64,000 nt of DNA from JAWLBY01 sp041687455 (lineage in GTDB: Bacteria; Pseudomonadota; Gammaproteobacteria; Xanthomonadales; Xanthomonadaceae): assembly GCA_041687455.1 (NCBI GenBank), contig JAWLBY010000013.1, positions 1-64,000 of the forward strand, given 5' to 3'. Within the stretch, counting starts at the first letter, position 1; every line of letters starts with the position of its first letter. The notes beneath the pieces were generated by a model, which was given only the letters and a program-made list of their open reading frames with translations, searched no databases and had not been told where the DNA came from. Shown here piece by piece: positions 33,081 to 41,348 of the stretch. A program made the position numbers and the translations under genes.

Positions 33081-34612
33081 ATGGTCATCTGGCGATCCTG
33101 CCGATCATCGTTCCGTTCGTTGCCGGCGGCCTGATCCTGCTGGTCGAGCGCGGCGGCATCGGCCTGCAGCGTGGCATCGCGTTCGCTGCGACGCTGACGC
33201 AACTGCTGCTGGCGATCGCGCTGATCCAGGCCGCCGACAGCGGCGTGGTCGGCGCCTACCTGGTCGGCGACTGGCCGGCCCGGCTCGGCATCGCGCTGGC
33301 AGTCGACCGGCTGACCGCGATCATGCTGCTGACCACCGCCAGCCTCGGCTGCGCCGGCCTGCTGTATGCCGGCGGCGGCTGGGACCGCCGCGCGCCGCAT
33401 TTCCACGCGCTGTTCCAGATCCAGTTGATGGGCCTGAACGGCGCCTACCTGACCGCCGACCTGTTCAACCTGTTCGTGTTCTTCGAGGTGCTGCTGATCG
33501 CCTCGTACGGGCTGATGCTGTCCGGCGGCCGGGCGGCGCGGATGCGCGCCGGGCTGCATTACGTCGCGTTCAACATCACCGCATCGGCCTTGTACCTGAT
33601 CGCGGTCGGGCTGTTGTACGGCCTGCTCGGCGCGCTGAACATGGCCGAGATGGCCGAGCGAATCGCCGCTGCGCCGGCCGCCAACCTGCCGCTGATCGCG
33701 GCCGCCGGCGGCCTGCTGTTGATCGTGTTCGCCGCCAAGGCGGCGTTGTTCCCGCTGTCGCTGTGGCTGCCGGAAACCTATGCCCGGACGCCGGCGCCGG
33801 TGGTGGCGCTGTTCGCGGTCATGACCAAGCTCGGCGTCTATGCGGTGCTGCGCGTGTACAGCCTGCTGTTCGGCCCCGAGGCCGGTCCGCTGGCCGGCCA
33901 CGTCTGGCCGTGGGTGCTCGGCGCCGCGGCGCTCGGCCTGCTGCTGGCGTCGTTCGGCGCGCTGGCCGCCGGCACGCTGCGCCGCCTGGCCGGCTACCTG
34001 ACGATCGGCTCGGCGGCGACGCTGTTCCTCGCGGTCGGGCTGGCCGAGCCGGGTGTGCTCGGTGCGGCGCTGTACTACCTGATGCACAGCGCCGGGATCG
34101 GCGCCGCGCTGTTCCTGCTCGCCGACCTGATCCGGCGCCAGCGGCTGCAGGCCGGCGACAGCCTGCTGGCATTGGACCGGATCGGGCCGAACGCGCTGCT
34201 CGGCGGGCTGTTCATGATCGCTGCGGTGTCGATGGTCGGGCTGCCGCCGCTGTCCGGTTTCATCGGCAAGTTTGCGCTGCTCGATGCAATGCCCGCGGCG
34301 GCCGCCGGCTGGCTGTGGCCGCTGATCCTGATCAACAGCCTGTTCGCGCTGATCGCGTTTGCACGCGCCGGCAGCCACCTGTTCTGGCAGAGCGGTACCG
34401 TTGCCGCCGGTAGTGCGGCCCTGGCGCCGGCGCCGAAGCGGATCGAATGGCTGGCGGTGGTGCTGCTGCTGGCGTCCGGCATCGGGCTCAGCGTCGCCGC
34501 GCAGCCGGTACTGCGTTACACCGGCGCCGCCGCCGAACAGGTGCTGTCGCCGTCCGGCTACCGCGACGCCCTGTTGCAGGCGCGCGCCGGCAAGGGAGAC
34601 AGCCAGCCATGA
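33077..34612 (+). CDS. mrpD: Mrp antiporter subunit D
   Basis: A 511-aa NuoN/NuoM-like antiporter subunit with about 14 helices. The essential Glu lies in FNLFVFFEVLLIASYGLML near residue 137 and the broken-helix Lys in FAAKAALFPLSLWLPETYA near 219, followed by PAPVVALFAVMTKLGVYA. PLSGFIGKFALLDAM near 395 has the second conserved Lys. ATG overlaps the mrpC stop (ATGA), and its stop overlaps the mrpE start. Proton or cation translocation is inferred from the family. Confidence 0.95.
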   Translation: MNGHLAILPIIVPFVAGGLILLVERGGIGLQRGIAFAATLTQLLLAIALIQAADSGVVGAYLVGDWPARLGIALAVDRLTAIMLLTTASLGCAGLLYAGGGWDRRAPHFHALFQIQLMGLNGAYLTADLFNLFVFFEVLLIASYGLMLSGGRAARMRAGLHYVAFNITASALYLIAVGLLYGLLGALNMAEMAERIAAAPAANLPLIAAAGGLLLIVFAAKAALFPLSLWLPETYARTPAPVVALFAVMTKLGVYAVLRVYSLLFGPEAGPLAGHVWPWVLGAAALGLLLASFGALAAGTLRRLAGYLTIGSAATLFLAVGLAEPGVLGAALYYLMHSAGIGAALFLLADLIRRQRLQAGDSLLALDRIGPNALLGGLFMIAAVSMVGLPPLSGFIGKFALLDAMPAAAAGWLWPLILINSLFALIAFARAGSHLFWQSGTVAAGSAALAPAPKRIEWLAVVLLLASGIGLSVAAQPVLRYTGAAAEQVLSPSGYRDALLQARAGKGDSQP

Positions 34613-35094
34613 ACCGTTTCATCCCATCGCGGCCGCTGGCACTCGCGGTGTTCCTGTTGTGGCTGCTGCTCGAGGGCGAGTTCGGCCTCGGCGCGCTGCT
34701 GTTTGCACTGCTGCTGGCGCTGGTGCTGCCGCTGCTCGGCGAACCGCTGCGCCATTCGCGGGCGCGGATGCAACGACCGGGCACCGCACTGCGGCTGGCC
34801 GGCGTCGTGCTGTGGGACATCGTCGTTTCGAACATCGAGGTCGCGCGGCTGGTGCTCGGGCGGCAGTCGCGGATCCATCCCGGCTTCGTCGTCGTGCCAC
34901 TCGATCTGACCAACGACCACGGCATCACCGCGCTGGCCGGCATCATCACGTTGACGCCGGGCACGGTCAGCGCCGAGCTGTCGGCGGACCGCCGCGCGCT
35001 GCTGGTGCACTGCCTGAACCTGACCGATCCGGCGGCGACCGTCGCGCAGATCAAGCAGCGCTACGAAGCCCCGCTGAAGGAGATCTTCCCGTGA
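34609..35094 (+). CDS. mrpE: Mrp antiporter subunit E
   Basis: A 161-aa subunit with a double hydrophobic N-terminus (about 8-45) and the conserved cytoplasmic part: LWDIVVSNIEVARLVLG near 65, HPGFVVVPLDL near 90 and GIITLTPGTVSAELSAD near 113. The start overlaps the mrpD stop by 4 nt (ATGA). MrpE is needed for assembly and stability of the complex rather than ion translocation. Confidence 0.94.
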   Translation: MNRFIPSRPLALAVFLLWLLLEGEFGLGALLFALLLALVLPLLGEPLRHSRARMQRPGTALRLAGVVLWDIVVSNIEVARLVLGRQSRIHPGFVVVPLDLTNDHGITALAGIITLTPGTVSAELSADRRALLVHCLNLTDPAATVAQIKQRYEAPLKEIFP

Positions 35095-35360
35095 TCGACA
35101 TCGCGCTCGACGTCGCGCTCGCGCTGGTCGGCGTGGCGATGCTGATGAACCTGGTCCGCCTGTTCATCGGCCCGGCCGCCGCCGACCGGATCCTGGCACT
35201 GGACACCTTGAACATCAACGCGATCGCGCTGCTGGTGCTGTTCGGCATGAAGCTGCGCAGCCAGGTCTTCTTCGAAGCCGCACTGATCATCGCGCTGCTC
35301 GGTTTCGTCGCGACCATCGCGCTGTCGAAGTTCGTCGCCCGCGGGGACATCATCGAATGA
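35091..35360 (+). CDS. mrpF: Mrp antiporter subunit F
   Basis: An 89-aa three-helix subunit. It starts with GTG, overlapping the mrpE stop as GTGA. The motif RLFIGPAAADRILALDTLNI near residue 24-43, with a conserved Asp, is the MrpF signature; helices lie at about 3-23, 45-63 and 62-80. Its stop overlaps the mrpG start. Confidence 0.93.
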   Translation: MIDIALDVALALVGVAMLMNLVRLFIGPAAADRILALDTLNINAIALLVLFGMKLRSQVFFEAALIIALLGFVATIALSKFVARGDIIE

Positions 35361-35701
35361 CGCTGCTGATCGAACTGCTGTTCGTCGCGCTGCTCGCGGT
35401 TGGCGCGTTCTTCTCGCTGGTCGGTTCGATCGGCCTGCTGCGGCTGTCGGATTTCATGCGCCGACTGCACGGGCCGACCAAGGCAACCACGCTCGGCGTC
35501 GGCGGCGTGCTGCTGGCGTCGATCCTGTTCCACGCCTTCGTGCTCGACCGCTTCACGCTGCGTGAGCTGCTGATCACGGTGTTCCTGTTCCTGACCGCGC
35601 CGATCAGCGCACACATGCTGGCCAAGGCGGCGCTGGCGAGCGACCGCACGCTGCGCGAGTCGGCTGGCGCGCCCGAGCGCGACGACCCGCCGCAATCCTG
35701 A
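35357..35701 (+). CDS. mrpG: Mrp antiporter subunit G
   Basis: A 114-aa membrane subunit with helices at about 5-25, 42-62 and 68-90. The signature GSIGLLRLSDFMRRLHGPTKATTLG (in two parts around residues 22-48) is complete. Start overlaps mrpF by ATGA. Last gene of the operon, convergent with the CaCA exchanger gene 30 bp away. The C-terminus is hydrophilic. Confidence 0.93.
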   Translation: MTLLIELLFVALLAVGAFFSLVGSIGLLRLSDFMRRLHGPTKATTLGVGGVLLASILFHAFVLDRFTLRELLITVFLFLTAPISAHMLAKAALASDRTLRESAGAPERDDPPQS

Positions 35702-35709
35702 GCGCGCCG

Positions 35710-35723
35710 CGGCCCGCGGGCCG
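35710..35723. terminator. Palindrome between convergent mrpG and CaCA genes
   Basis: CGGCCCGCGGGCCG is a perfect 14-bp palindrome in the 29-bp gap between two converging genes. It lacks a T-run, so bidirectional termination is only suggested. Confidence 0.35.
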
Positions 35724-35730
35724 GATCCGG

Positions 35731-36693
35731 TCAGGCGCCGCTCGACATCACCTGCCAGCCGGTGAAGGCGACGAACGCGGTCAGCAGCAGGGCGCCTTCC
35801 CAGCGCTCCATCCGCAGCCCGCGACGCAGGATCGGATACAGCAGCAGCGACAGGCCGATCATCACCGGCATCTCGGTCCAGCGCAGCGACTCGGCGACCG
35901 GCAACGGGTGGATCGCGGCGGTGGTGCCGAGGATCAGCAGCACGTTGAACAGGCACGAGCCGACCACGTTGCCGACCGCGATGTCGTTCTGGCCGCGCCA
36001 GGCGGCGAGCAGCGATGACGCGAGCTCCGGCAGCGAGGTGCCGATCGCGACCACGGTCAGGCCGATCACCAGTTCGCTCATGCCCCACTGCCGGGCCAGC
36101 GCAACCGCAGAATCCACCATCAGGTCCGCCCCGAACAGCAGCACCGCGAGTCCGAGCAGCAGCTTGGCGATGTTGCGTTTCAGCCGTGGCCGGCGCAACG
36201 CGACGTCGCCGAACTCCTGCTGCACGGTGTCCGGCTCGTCGCGGGCGGTGCGTGCCACGTAGGTCAGCAGGCCGACGAACCCCGTTAGCAGCAGGATCGC
36301 GTCGCCGCGCCCCAGCGTACGGTCGAGGCACAACACCCACAGCAGCCCGGCGACCAGGATCATCAGCGGCGCTTCTACCCGGATCAGCCGCATGTGCACG
36401 ACCAGCGGCGCGATCAGCGCCGACAGGCCGAGGATCAGGCCGATGTTGGCGATGTTGCTGCCGACCACGTTGCCGAGCGCGAGGTCGTAGCTGCCGCGCA
36501 GCGCCGCCGACAGGTTGACGGCGAGTTCGGGCGCCGAAGTGCCGAAGCCGATGATGACCAGACCGACCACGAACGGGCTGATGCCGTAGCGCAGCGCGAC
36601 ACCCGACGCACCGCGCAGGAATCCGTCGGTGCCGAAGATCAACAGGACCAGGCCGAGGCCGAACCACAGCAGCGGTGACAACATGGGCGACAT
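35731..36693 (-). CDS. CaCA-family calcium/sodium antiporter (YrbG type)
   Basis: A 320-aa inner-membrane exchanger with two inverted five-helix repeats. The alpha-1 motif IIGFGTSAPELAVNLSAAL with following GNVVGSNIANIGLILG is near residues 48-90, and alpha-2 VVAIGTSLPELASSLLAAW with GNVVGSCLFNVLLILG near 208-250. The Glu in each motif coordinates the cation. A charged cytoplasmic loop (about 145-175) joins the halves. It stands next to the Mrp operon, which fits a local group of cation homeostasis genes. Confidence 0.93.
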   Translation of the reverse strand: MSPMLSPLLWFGLGLVLLIFGTDGFLRGASGVALRYGISPFVVGLVIIGFGTSAPELAVNLSAALRGSYDLALGNVVGSNIANIGLILGLSALIAPLVVHMRLIRVEAPLMILVAGLLWVLCLDRTLGRGDAILLLTGFVGLLTYVARTARDEPDTVQQEFGDVALRRPRLKRNIAKLLLGLAVLLFGADLMVDSAVALARQWGMSELVIGLTVVAIGTSLPELASSLLAAWRGQNDIAVGNVVGSCLFNVLLILGTTAAIHPLPVAESLRWTEMPVMIGLSLLLYPILRRGLRMERWEGALLLTAFVAFTGWQVMSSGA

Positions 36694-36723
36694 TCGGAAG
36701 CCGGGCGAACAGAGCCGGCCATT

Positions 36724-39564
36724 CTAGCCAGCAGCCTGGGGAGCGTCGCCTGTACCGTCGCTGTGCTGCGCCCGGCCGAGGCCGGCGCGCTGCCAGGCGT
36801 CGGCGATCGCGGTCTGTGCCGCACCGATTGCCGGCGCGTCGGTGACCAGCCGCGGCCGGCCATCGAGGCTGCAGTCGAGCGCCCGCCCGAGCAGCTCGGC
36901 GTGGGCGTCGAGCAGTGCCGCGCACTGCGCCGTGCTGATCGCGCCGCCGGCGGCAAGCCGCTCCAGCACGTCCGGGGTGCGGGTCAGCCGCAACAGTTCC
37001 GGATGCTGTGCCGCCTGCGACAGTACCTCGGCCTGCAGCAGGAATTCGAGATCGACCAGGCCGCCGGGGCCCTGCTTCAGGTCGAAGCGATCGCCGCCCG
37101 ATCGATCGAGTTCGCCGCGCATCCGCTGGCGCATGCCGGCGACGTCACGGCGGACCTGTTCCGGATCGCGCGGCTGGCCCAGAACTTCGTCGCGCACGGC
37201 GTCGAAGCCGGCGCTGACGGCCGGATCGCCGGTGACCAGCCGCGCCCGCACCAGCGCCTGGTGTTCCCAGGTCCAGGCACGGCTGCGCTGGTAGTCGGCA
37301 AAGCTGTGCAGACCGGTCAGCAGCAGGCCCTTGGCGCCGTCCGGGCGCAGCCGCAGGTCGACGTCGTAGAGCCGGCCGGCCGGGGTCAGCGTCGACAGCA
37401 GGGCGAGCAGCTTCTGCACCGCGCGCAGCCGGTAGCGGGTGGCGTCGATCGGCCGCGGGCCGTCGCTGTCGCCGTCGACCGCGTCGTCGAACAGGAACAC
37501 CAGGTCGAGATCGGACGTGAAGCCGAGTTCGAGCCCGCCGAGGCTGCCGTAGCCGACGATCGCCAGACCGGCCAGCGGACCGGCGCCGGGCAGCCGGCCG
37601 TGCTGCCGTTCGAGTTCGAGCAGCGCCAGCGGCAGCAACGCGCGCAGCACCTCGTCGGCGAGCTCGGCGAGCTGCCGGGCGCTGTCGGCCGCCGGCTGAC
37701 GCCGGAACAGCGCTGCCTGCGCGATCCGGAACGCGATGCTCTGGCGGGTTTCGACCAGCGCCAGCAGCCGCGCCTCGATGTCGTCGTCCGGCGCTGCGGC
37801 CAGCGCCTGCGCGATCTCGCCGGCGATCTGCGCGCGGTCCGGCAGCTCCGGCGCGGCGCGCGGATCGAGCAGGTCGTCGAGCAGCAACGGATGCGCCGCG
37901 AGCCGTTCGGCCAGCAGCGCACTGCGGCCCATCACGTCGACCAGCCGCTTCAGCGCGTCGGGCTGTTCGTCGAGCAGCGCCAGATAGCTCGCCCGACGCA
38001 GGATCGCATGCAGCAGGCGCAACAGCCGCTCCAGCGTGACGACCGGTTCGTGGCTGCGCGCGGCACCGGCCAGCAGCGCCGGCAACACCCGGTCGAGGCG
38101 CGCCCGTGCCCGTTCGGTCAGCGCCTGCACGCCGGGGCTGCGGACCAGATCGAGCAGCCGCGCATGCATGCCGGCGGCGTCGGCGATACCGGCGGCCTCG
38201 AGTTCGGCGGCATCGGCACCGGCGTCGATCCGCCGCCAGTACTCGGAGAACGCGACGGCGTCGCCGTGCGGCGCGCGGCGGCGCGCCTCGAACACGTCGG
38301 CGAACTCGCGCTGCACGATCGCGCGGTGGCGATCGAGTTCGGCCGCCAGTGCATCCCAGTCGGCAAAGCCGAGCCCGAACGCGATCCGCTGCCGGACCAG
38401 CGGATCCTCCGGCAGACAATGCACCTGCTCGTCGCGCAGCATCTGCAGCCGGTTCTCGAGCCGGCGCAGGAACCGGTAGGCCGGTTCGAGACGGCTGGCC
38501 TGGGCCGCCGTCAGATGCCCGTGCCCGACCAGCCGCGCCAGCGTCGGCAGCAGGCTGGATTGCCGCAGCTCCGGTTCACGACCGGCGCGGATCAGTTGCA
38601 GCAACTGGACGATGAATTCGATCTCGCGGATGCCGCCGGGACCGAGCTTCAGATGCTCGGCCAGGTCGCGGCGCTGCACTTCCGCTTCGATCAGCCCCTT
38701 CATCTCGCGCAGTCCCTCGAACGCGGTGTAGTCGAGGTAACGGCGGTACACGAACGGCCGCAGCGTATCGAGCAGCCGCGCGCCGGCCGCGCGGTCGCCG
38801 GCGATCGGCCGGGCCTTGATCCAGGCGTAGCGTTCCCAGTCGCGGCCGTCGCGCTGGAAATACTGCTCCATCGCACCGAACGACATCGCCAGCCGGCCGG
38901 CCTTGCCGAACGGCCGCAGCCGCATGTCGACGCGGAAGCCGAAGCCGTCCGCGGTGACGTCGTCGAGCAACTGGATCAGCCGCTGGCCGGCGCGCTGGAA
39001 CCAGCTTTCATTGTCGAGTGGGCGCTCGCCGTCGCTGTGCCCGGATTCGGCGTACGCGAACACGAGGTCGACGTCGGACGAGAAATTCAGCTCGGCGCCG
39101 CCGAGCTTGCCGAGCGCCAGCACGACCAGCCGCTGCGGCTGCCCGTGGCGATCGCAGGGCCGGCCGTGGCGCGCCGCGAGGCTGCCCTCGATCGCGACCA
39201 GCGCCTGTTCGATGCAGTGCTCGGCCAGCCACGAACTGGCGGCCAGGGTCGCTTCCAGCGACGCGCCATCGAGTACGTCGGCGGCGATCAGCGCGAGGCT
39301 GTGGGCATGACGGAATTGCCGCAGGCGGGCCGGCCAGGCCGACTCGTCTTCCGGCGCCAGCTCCAGCCGCGACGGCGGCGAGCGCAGGCTCGCCCAGCAC
39401 GCCGGCTGGCGGCGCAGGCGCTCGAAGGCGTAGTCGCTGGCGGCCAGCAGCGCCGCCAGCTCGGCCTCCTGCACCGGCGGCAGCTCGCCGAGTCCGGCCT
39501 CGCGCAGCGCCTGCCGGCGCGTCCGCAGCAGATCGGCGACGCCGTCAGGGATCGCGATCGCCAT
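36724..39564 (-). CDS. glnE: Bifunctional glutamine synthetase adenylyltransferase/deadenylase
   Basis: Adds and removes AMP on glutamine synthetase in response to PII and glutamine. The 946-aa length is normal. Two nucleotidyltransferase domains are visible: the N-terminal adenylyl-removing half with LGKLGGAELNFSSDVDLVFAY near residues 150-171, and the C-terminal adenylyl-transferase half with GYGSLGGLELGFTSDLDLVF near 670-690. Supporting motifs are DMRLRPFGKAGRLAMS and LKLGPGGIREIEFIVQ in the first half and DLRLRPDGAKGLL and LKQGPGGLVDLEFLLQ in the second. The start at 39564 lies 11 bp after mgtE. Longer upstream frame is antisense to mgtE. Confidence 0.96.
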   Translation of the reverse strand: MAIAIPDGVADLLRTRRQALREAGLGELPPVQEAELAALLAASDYAFERLRRQPACWASLRSPPSRLELAPEDESAWPARLRQFRHAHSLALIAADVLDGASLEATLAASSWLAEHCIEQALVAIEGSLAARHGRPCDRHGQPQRLVVLALGKLGGAELNFSSDVDLVFAYAESGHSDGERPLDNESWFQRAGQRLIQLLDDVTADGFGFRVDMRLRPFGKAGRLAMSFGAMEQYFQRDGRDWERYAWIKARPIAGDRAAGARLLDTLRPFVYRRYLDYTAFEGLREMKGLIEAEVQRRDLAEHLKLGPGGIREIEFIVQLLQLIRAGREPELRQSSLLPTLARLVGHGHLTAAQASRLEPAYRFLRRLENRLQMLRDEQVHCLPEDPLVRQRIAFGLGFADWDALAAELDRHRAIVQREFADVFEARRRAPHGDAVAFSEYWRRIDAGADAAELEAAGIADAAGMHARLLDLVRSPGVQALTERARARLDRVLPALLAGAARSHEPVVTLERLLRLLHAILRRASYLALLDEQPDALKRLVDVMGRSALLAERLAAHPLLLDDLLDPRAAPELPDRAQIAGEIAQALAAAPDDDIEARLLALVETRQSIAFRIAQAALFRRQPAADSARQLAELADEVLRALLPLALLELERQHGRLPGAGPLAGLAIVGYGSLGGLELGFTSDLDLVFLFDDAVDGDSDGPRPIDATRYRLRAVQKLLALLSTLTPAGRLYDVDLRLRPDGAKGLLLTGLHSFADYQRSRAWTWEHQALVRARLVTGDPAVSAGFDAVRDEVLGQPRDPEQVRRDVAGMRQRMRGELDRSGGDRFDLKQGPGGLVDLEFLLQAEVLSQAAQHPELLRLTRTPDVLERLAAGGAISTAQCAALLDAHAELLGRALDCSLDGRPRLVTDAPAIGAAQTAIADAWQRAGLGRAQHSDGTGDAPQAAG

Positions 39565-39575
39565 GGCTGCCGGAC

Positions 39576-40769
39576 CTACAGCACCAGCCAGGTCGCCAGG
39601 CCGAGGAAGCAACCGAGACTGACGATGTCGGTGGCGGTGGTCAGCAGGATCGCCGAGGCATTGGCCGGATCGGCGCCGATCCGCTGCAGCCCGACCGGCA
39701 CCAGCGCGCCGAGCAGGCCGGACAACGCGCAACTGAGCGCCATCGCGGTCAGCGTCGCGAACGCCAGCATCAGCGGATCGCCGCTGGCGTCGCGCTGGGC
39801 CAGGAAATACATCGCCGCCGCCGCCAGCAGGCCGGTCGCGAGGCCGTTCAGCAGACCGACCCAGCACTCCTTCGCCGCCAGCCGCGCGACCGGCACCGTG
39901 CGCAGCTCGCCGAGCGTCATGCCACGCAGTGTGACCGCCATCGACTGCGCGCCGAGATTGCCGGACTGGCCGGCCAGCACCGGCAGGAACATCGCCAGCA
40001 CGACCAGCTTCTCGATCGAATCCTCGAACAGCCCGACCACCGCACCGACCAGGAACACCGTCAGCAGGTTGATCTGCATCCACGGATGGCGCGACATGAA
40101 GCTGCGCCGCCACGGCGTCGCGATCCGTTCCTCCTTCTCGACACCGACCATCGAGCCGGCCTGCGCCGAGATCTCGAACGCCTGTTGCTCGAACAATGCC
40201 TGCCCGCGCACCATGCCGACCAGCGTGCCGTCGCTCTCGCAGACCGGGTAGACCGGAAAATGCCGGGTCACGACCGCCCGCATCGCGTCGACCAGCGGCA
40301 TGCCCGGATGCAGGCTGTACGGATTGGCGATCATGATCGCGTCGAGCGGCTGCTGGCGGTCGGCATACAGCAGCTCGCGGAATGCGACCACGCCGAGCAG
40401 CCGTTCGGCGGCATCGACGACGAACAGATAGACGACCAGCCGGCGGGTCACGATCTCGCGCAGCTCGTCGATCGCATCGGCAACCCGGGTGCCGCTCAGG
40501 AACACCGCCGGAGGATCCTCCAGCAGGCGGCCGACACAGCCTTCCGCGTAGCGCTGCGCATCGGTCCAGTCGGTGCCCGGCGGGGCGACGTCGAGGATCC
40601 GCTGGCGCAGTTCCGGCGCCATCGCGGCCAGGATGCTGGTCGCCCGGCCGACCGGCATCGCGGCCAGCAGCGCGGCCGCCTCGAGCGGGTCGATCTGGCG
40701 CAAGCGGTCGGTGGCGGTGTGGGCGTCGAGCCCGGACAGGTCGGTGACGGGCGGCGGCGGTGCGGTCAT
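39576..40769 (-). CDS. mgtE: MgtE-type magnesium transporter
   Basis: A 397-aa Mg2+ channel: a short MgtE N domain (about 15-70, LLAAMPVGRATSILAAM), two CBS domains (about 85-200, VYLFVVDAAERLLGVVAFREL and FPVYPVCESDGTLVGMVRG), a plug helix, and five membrane helices from about 240. The pore motif VLAGQSGNLGAQSMAVTLRG near residue 268 is intact and DIVSLGCFLGLATWLVL ends the protein. The N domain is shorter than in Thermus MgtE (about 450 aa total), so cytoplasmic Mg2+ sensing may be reduced. The start at 40769 precedes the first conserved helix. Likely co-transcribed with glnE. Confidence 0.92.
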   Translation of the reverse strand: MTAPPPPVTDLSGLDAHTATDRLRQIDPLEAAALLAAMPVGRATSILAAMAPELRQRILDVAPPGTDWTDAQRYAEGCVGRLLEDPPAVFLSGTRVADAIDELREIVTRRLVVYLFVVDAAERLLGVVAFRELLYADRQQPLDAIMIANPYSLHPGMPLVDAMRAVVTRHFPVYPVCESDGTLVGMVRGQALFEQQAFEISAQAGSMVGVEKEERIATPWRRSFMSRHPWMQINLLTVFLVGAVVGLFEDSIEKLVVLAMFLPVLAGQSGNLGAQSMAVTLRGMTLGELRTVPVARLAAKECWVGLLNGLATGLLAAAAMYFLAQRDASGDPLMLAFATLTAMALSCALSGLLGALVPVGLQRIGADPANASAILLTTATDIVSLGCFLGLATWLVL

Positions 40770-41003
40770 GAGTCGATTCTGGTCGAGGATCGGCGGCAGC
40801 GGCACGGAGGCTGCCCGGCGGCCGTTGGATCGGCCGCCCGCCATTATGCCGACCCGCAACGGCAAATCCGCGTCAACGCATGATCGGTGGCACCGGCCCC
40901 CTGCCGAAGCGCGCTGCTGGCCGCGACGAAATCCGTCGCAATGCCGCGCAATGGCGCCCCGCATGCAAACACGCATGGCGCCGCCCGCTGTATTCCGGGG
41001 AAG

Positions 41004-41053
41004 CGCGACACCGTCATCCCGGCAAAGGCCAGGCGAAGGCCGGGATCCATCTT
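41004..41053. repeat. Dispersed element, inverted copy of 29775-29824
   Basis: Lies in the 579-bp gene-free gap 40770-41348. GCGACACCGTCATCCCGG followed by an AGGCCAGGCGAAGGC core and CCGGGATCCATCTT matches the reverse complement of 29775-29824 with few differences. Confidence 0.85.
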
Positions 41054-41160
41054 GGTTCTGCTTTCGGAACCCATGGAGGAAGACACATGGGATCCCGGCG
41101 TTCGCCCACTGCTGTCGGCGGAATTACGACGACAGCGTCGTCAAGGATCTTGCCGCTGCT

Positions 41161-41234
41161 CGTCGCCCCCGCGAAGGCGGGGGCCCAGCGACTTGCACCC
41201 GCAACACGGCACTCCCGCGCCTTCGCGGGGCGAC
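41161..41234. repeat. Inverted repeat in the mgtE-subtilase gap
   Basis: CGTCGCCCCCGCGAAGGCGG (from 41161) pairs with CCGCGCCTTCGCGGGGCGACG (to 41234) around about 30 nt. It is a second palindromic element family in the same gap; no gene is seen between 40770 and 41348. Confidence 0.7.
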
Positions 41235-41283
41235 GACAAGCGGATCATCGCCTCGCGTGATGGCCACGCGCGTCCGCAGCGTT

Positions 41284-41299
41284 CGGGGAAGTTTCCCCG
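41284..41299 (-). terminator. Short hairpin beyond the subtilase gene
   Basis: CGGGGAA pairs with TTCCCCG with a 2-nt loop, 50 bp after the subtilase stop. No clear T-run on the minus strand, so a weak terminator call. Confidence 0.35.
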
Positions 41300-41348
41300 G
41301 ACGGCAGCGCGCCGTCGCGGGAATCCGGTGTTGCAGCGAACGGCGGCC

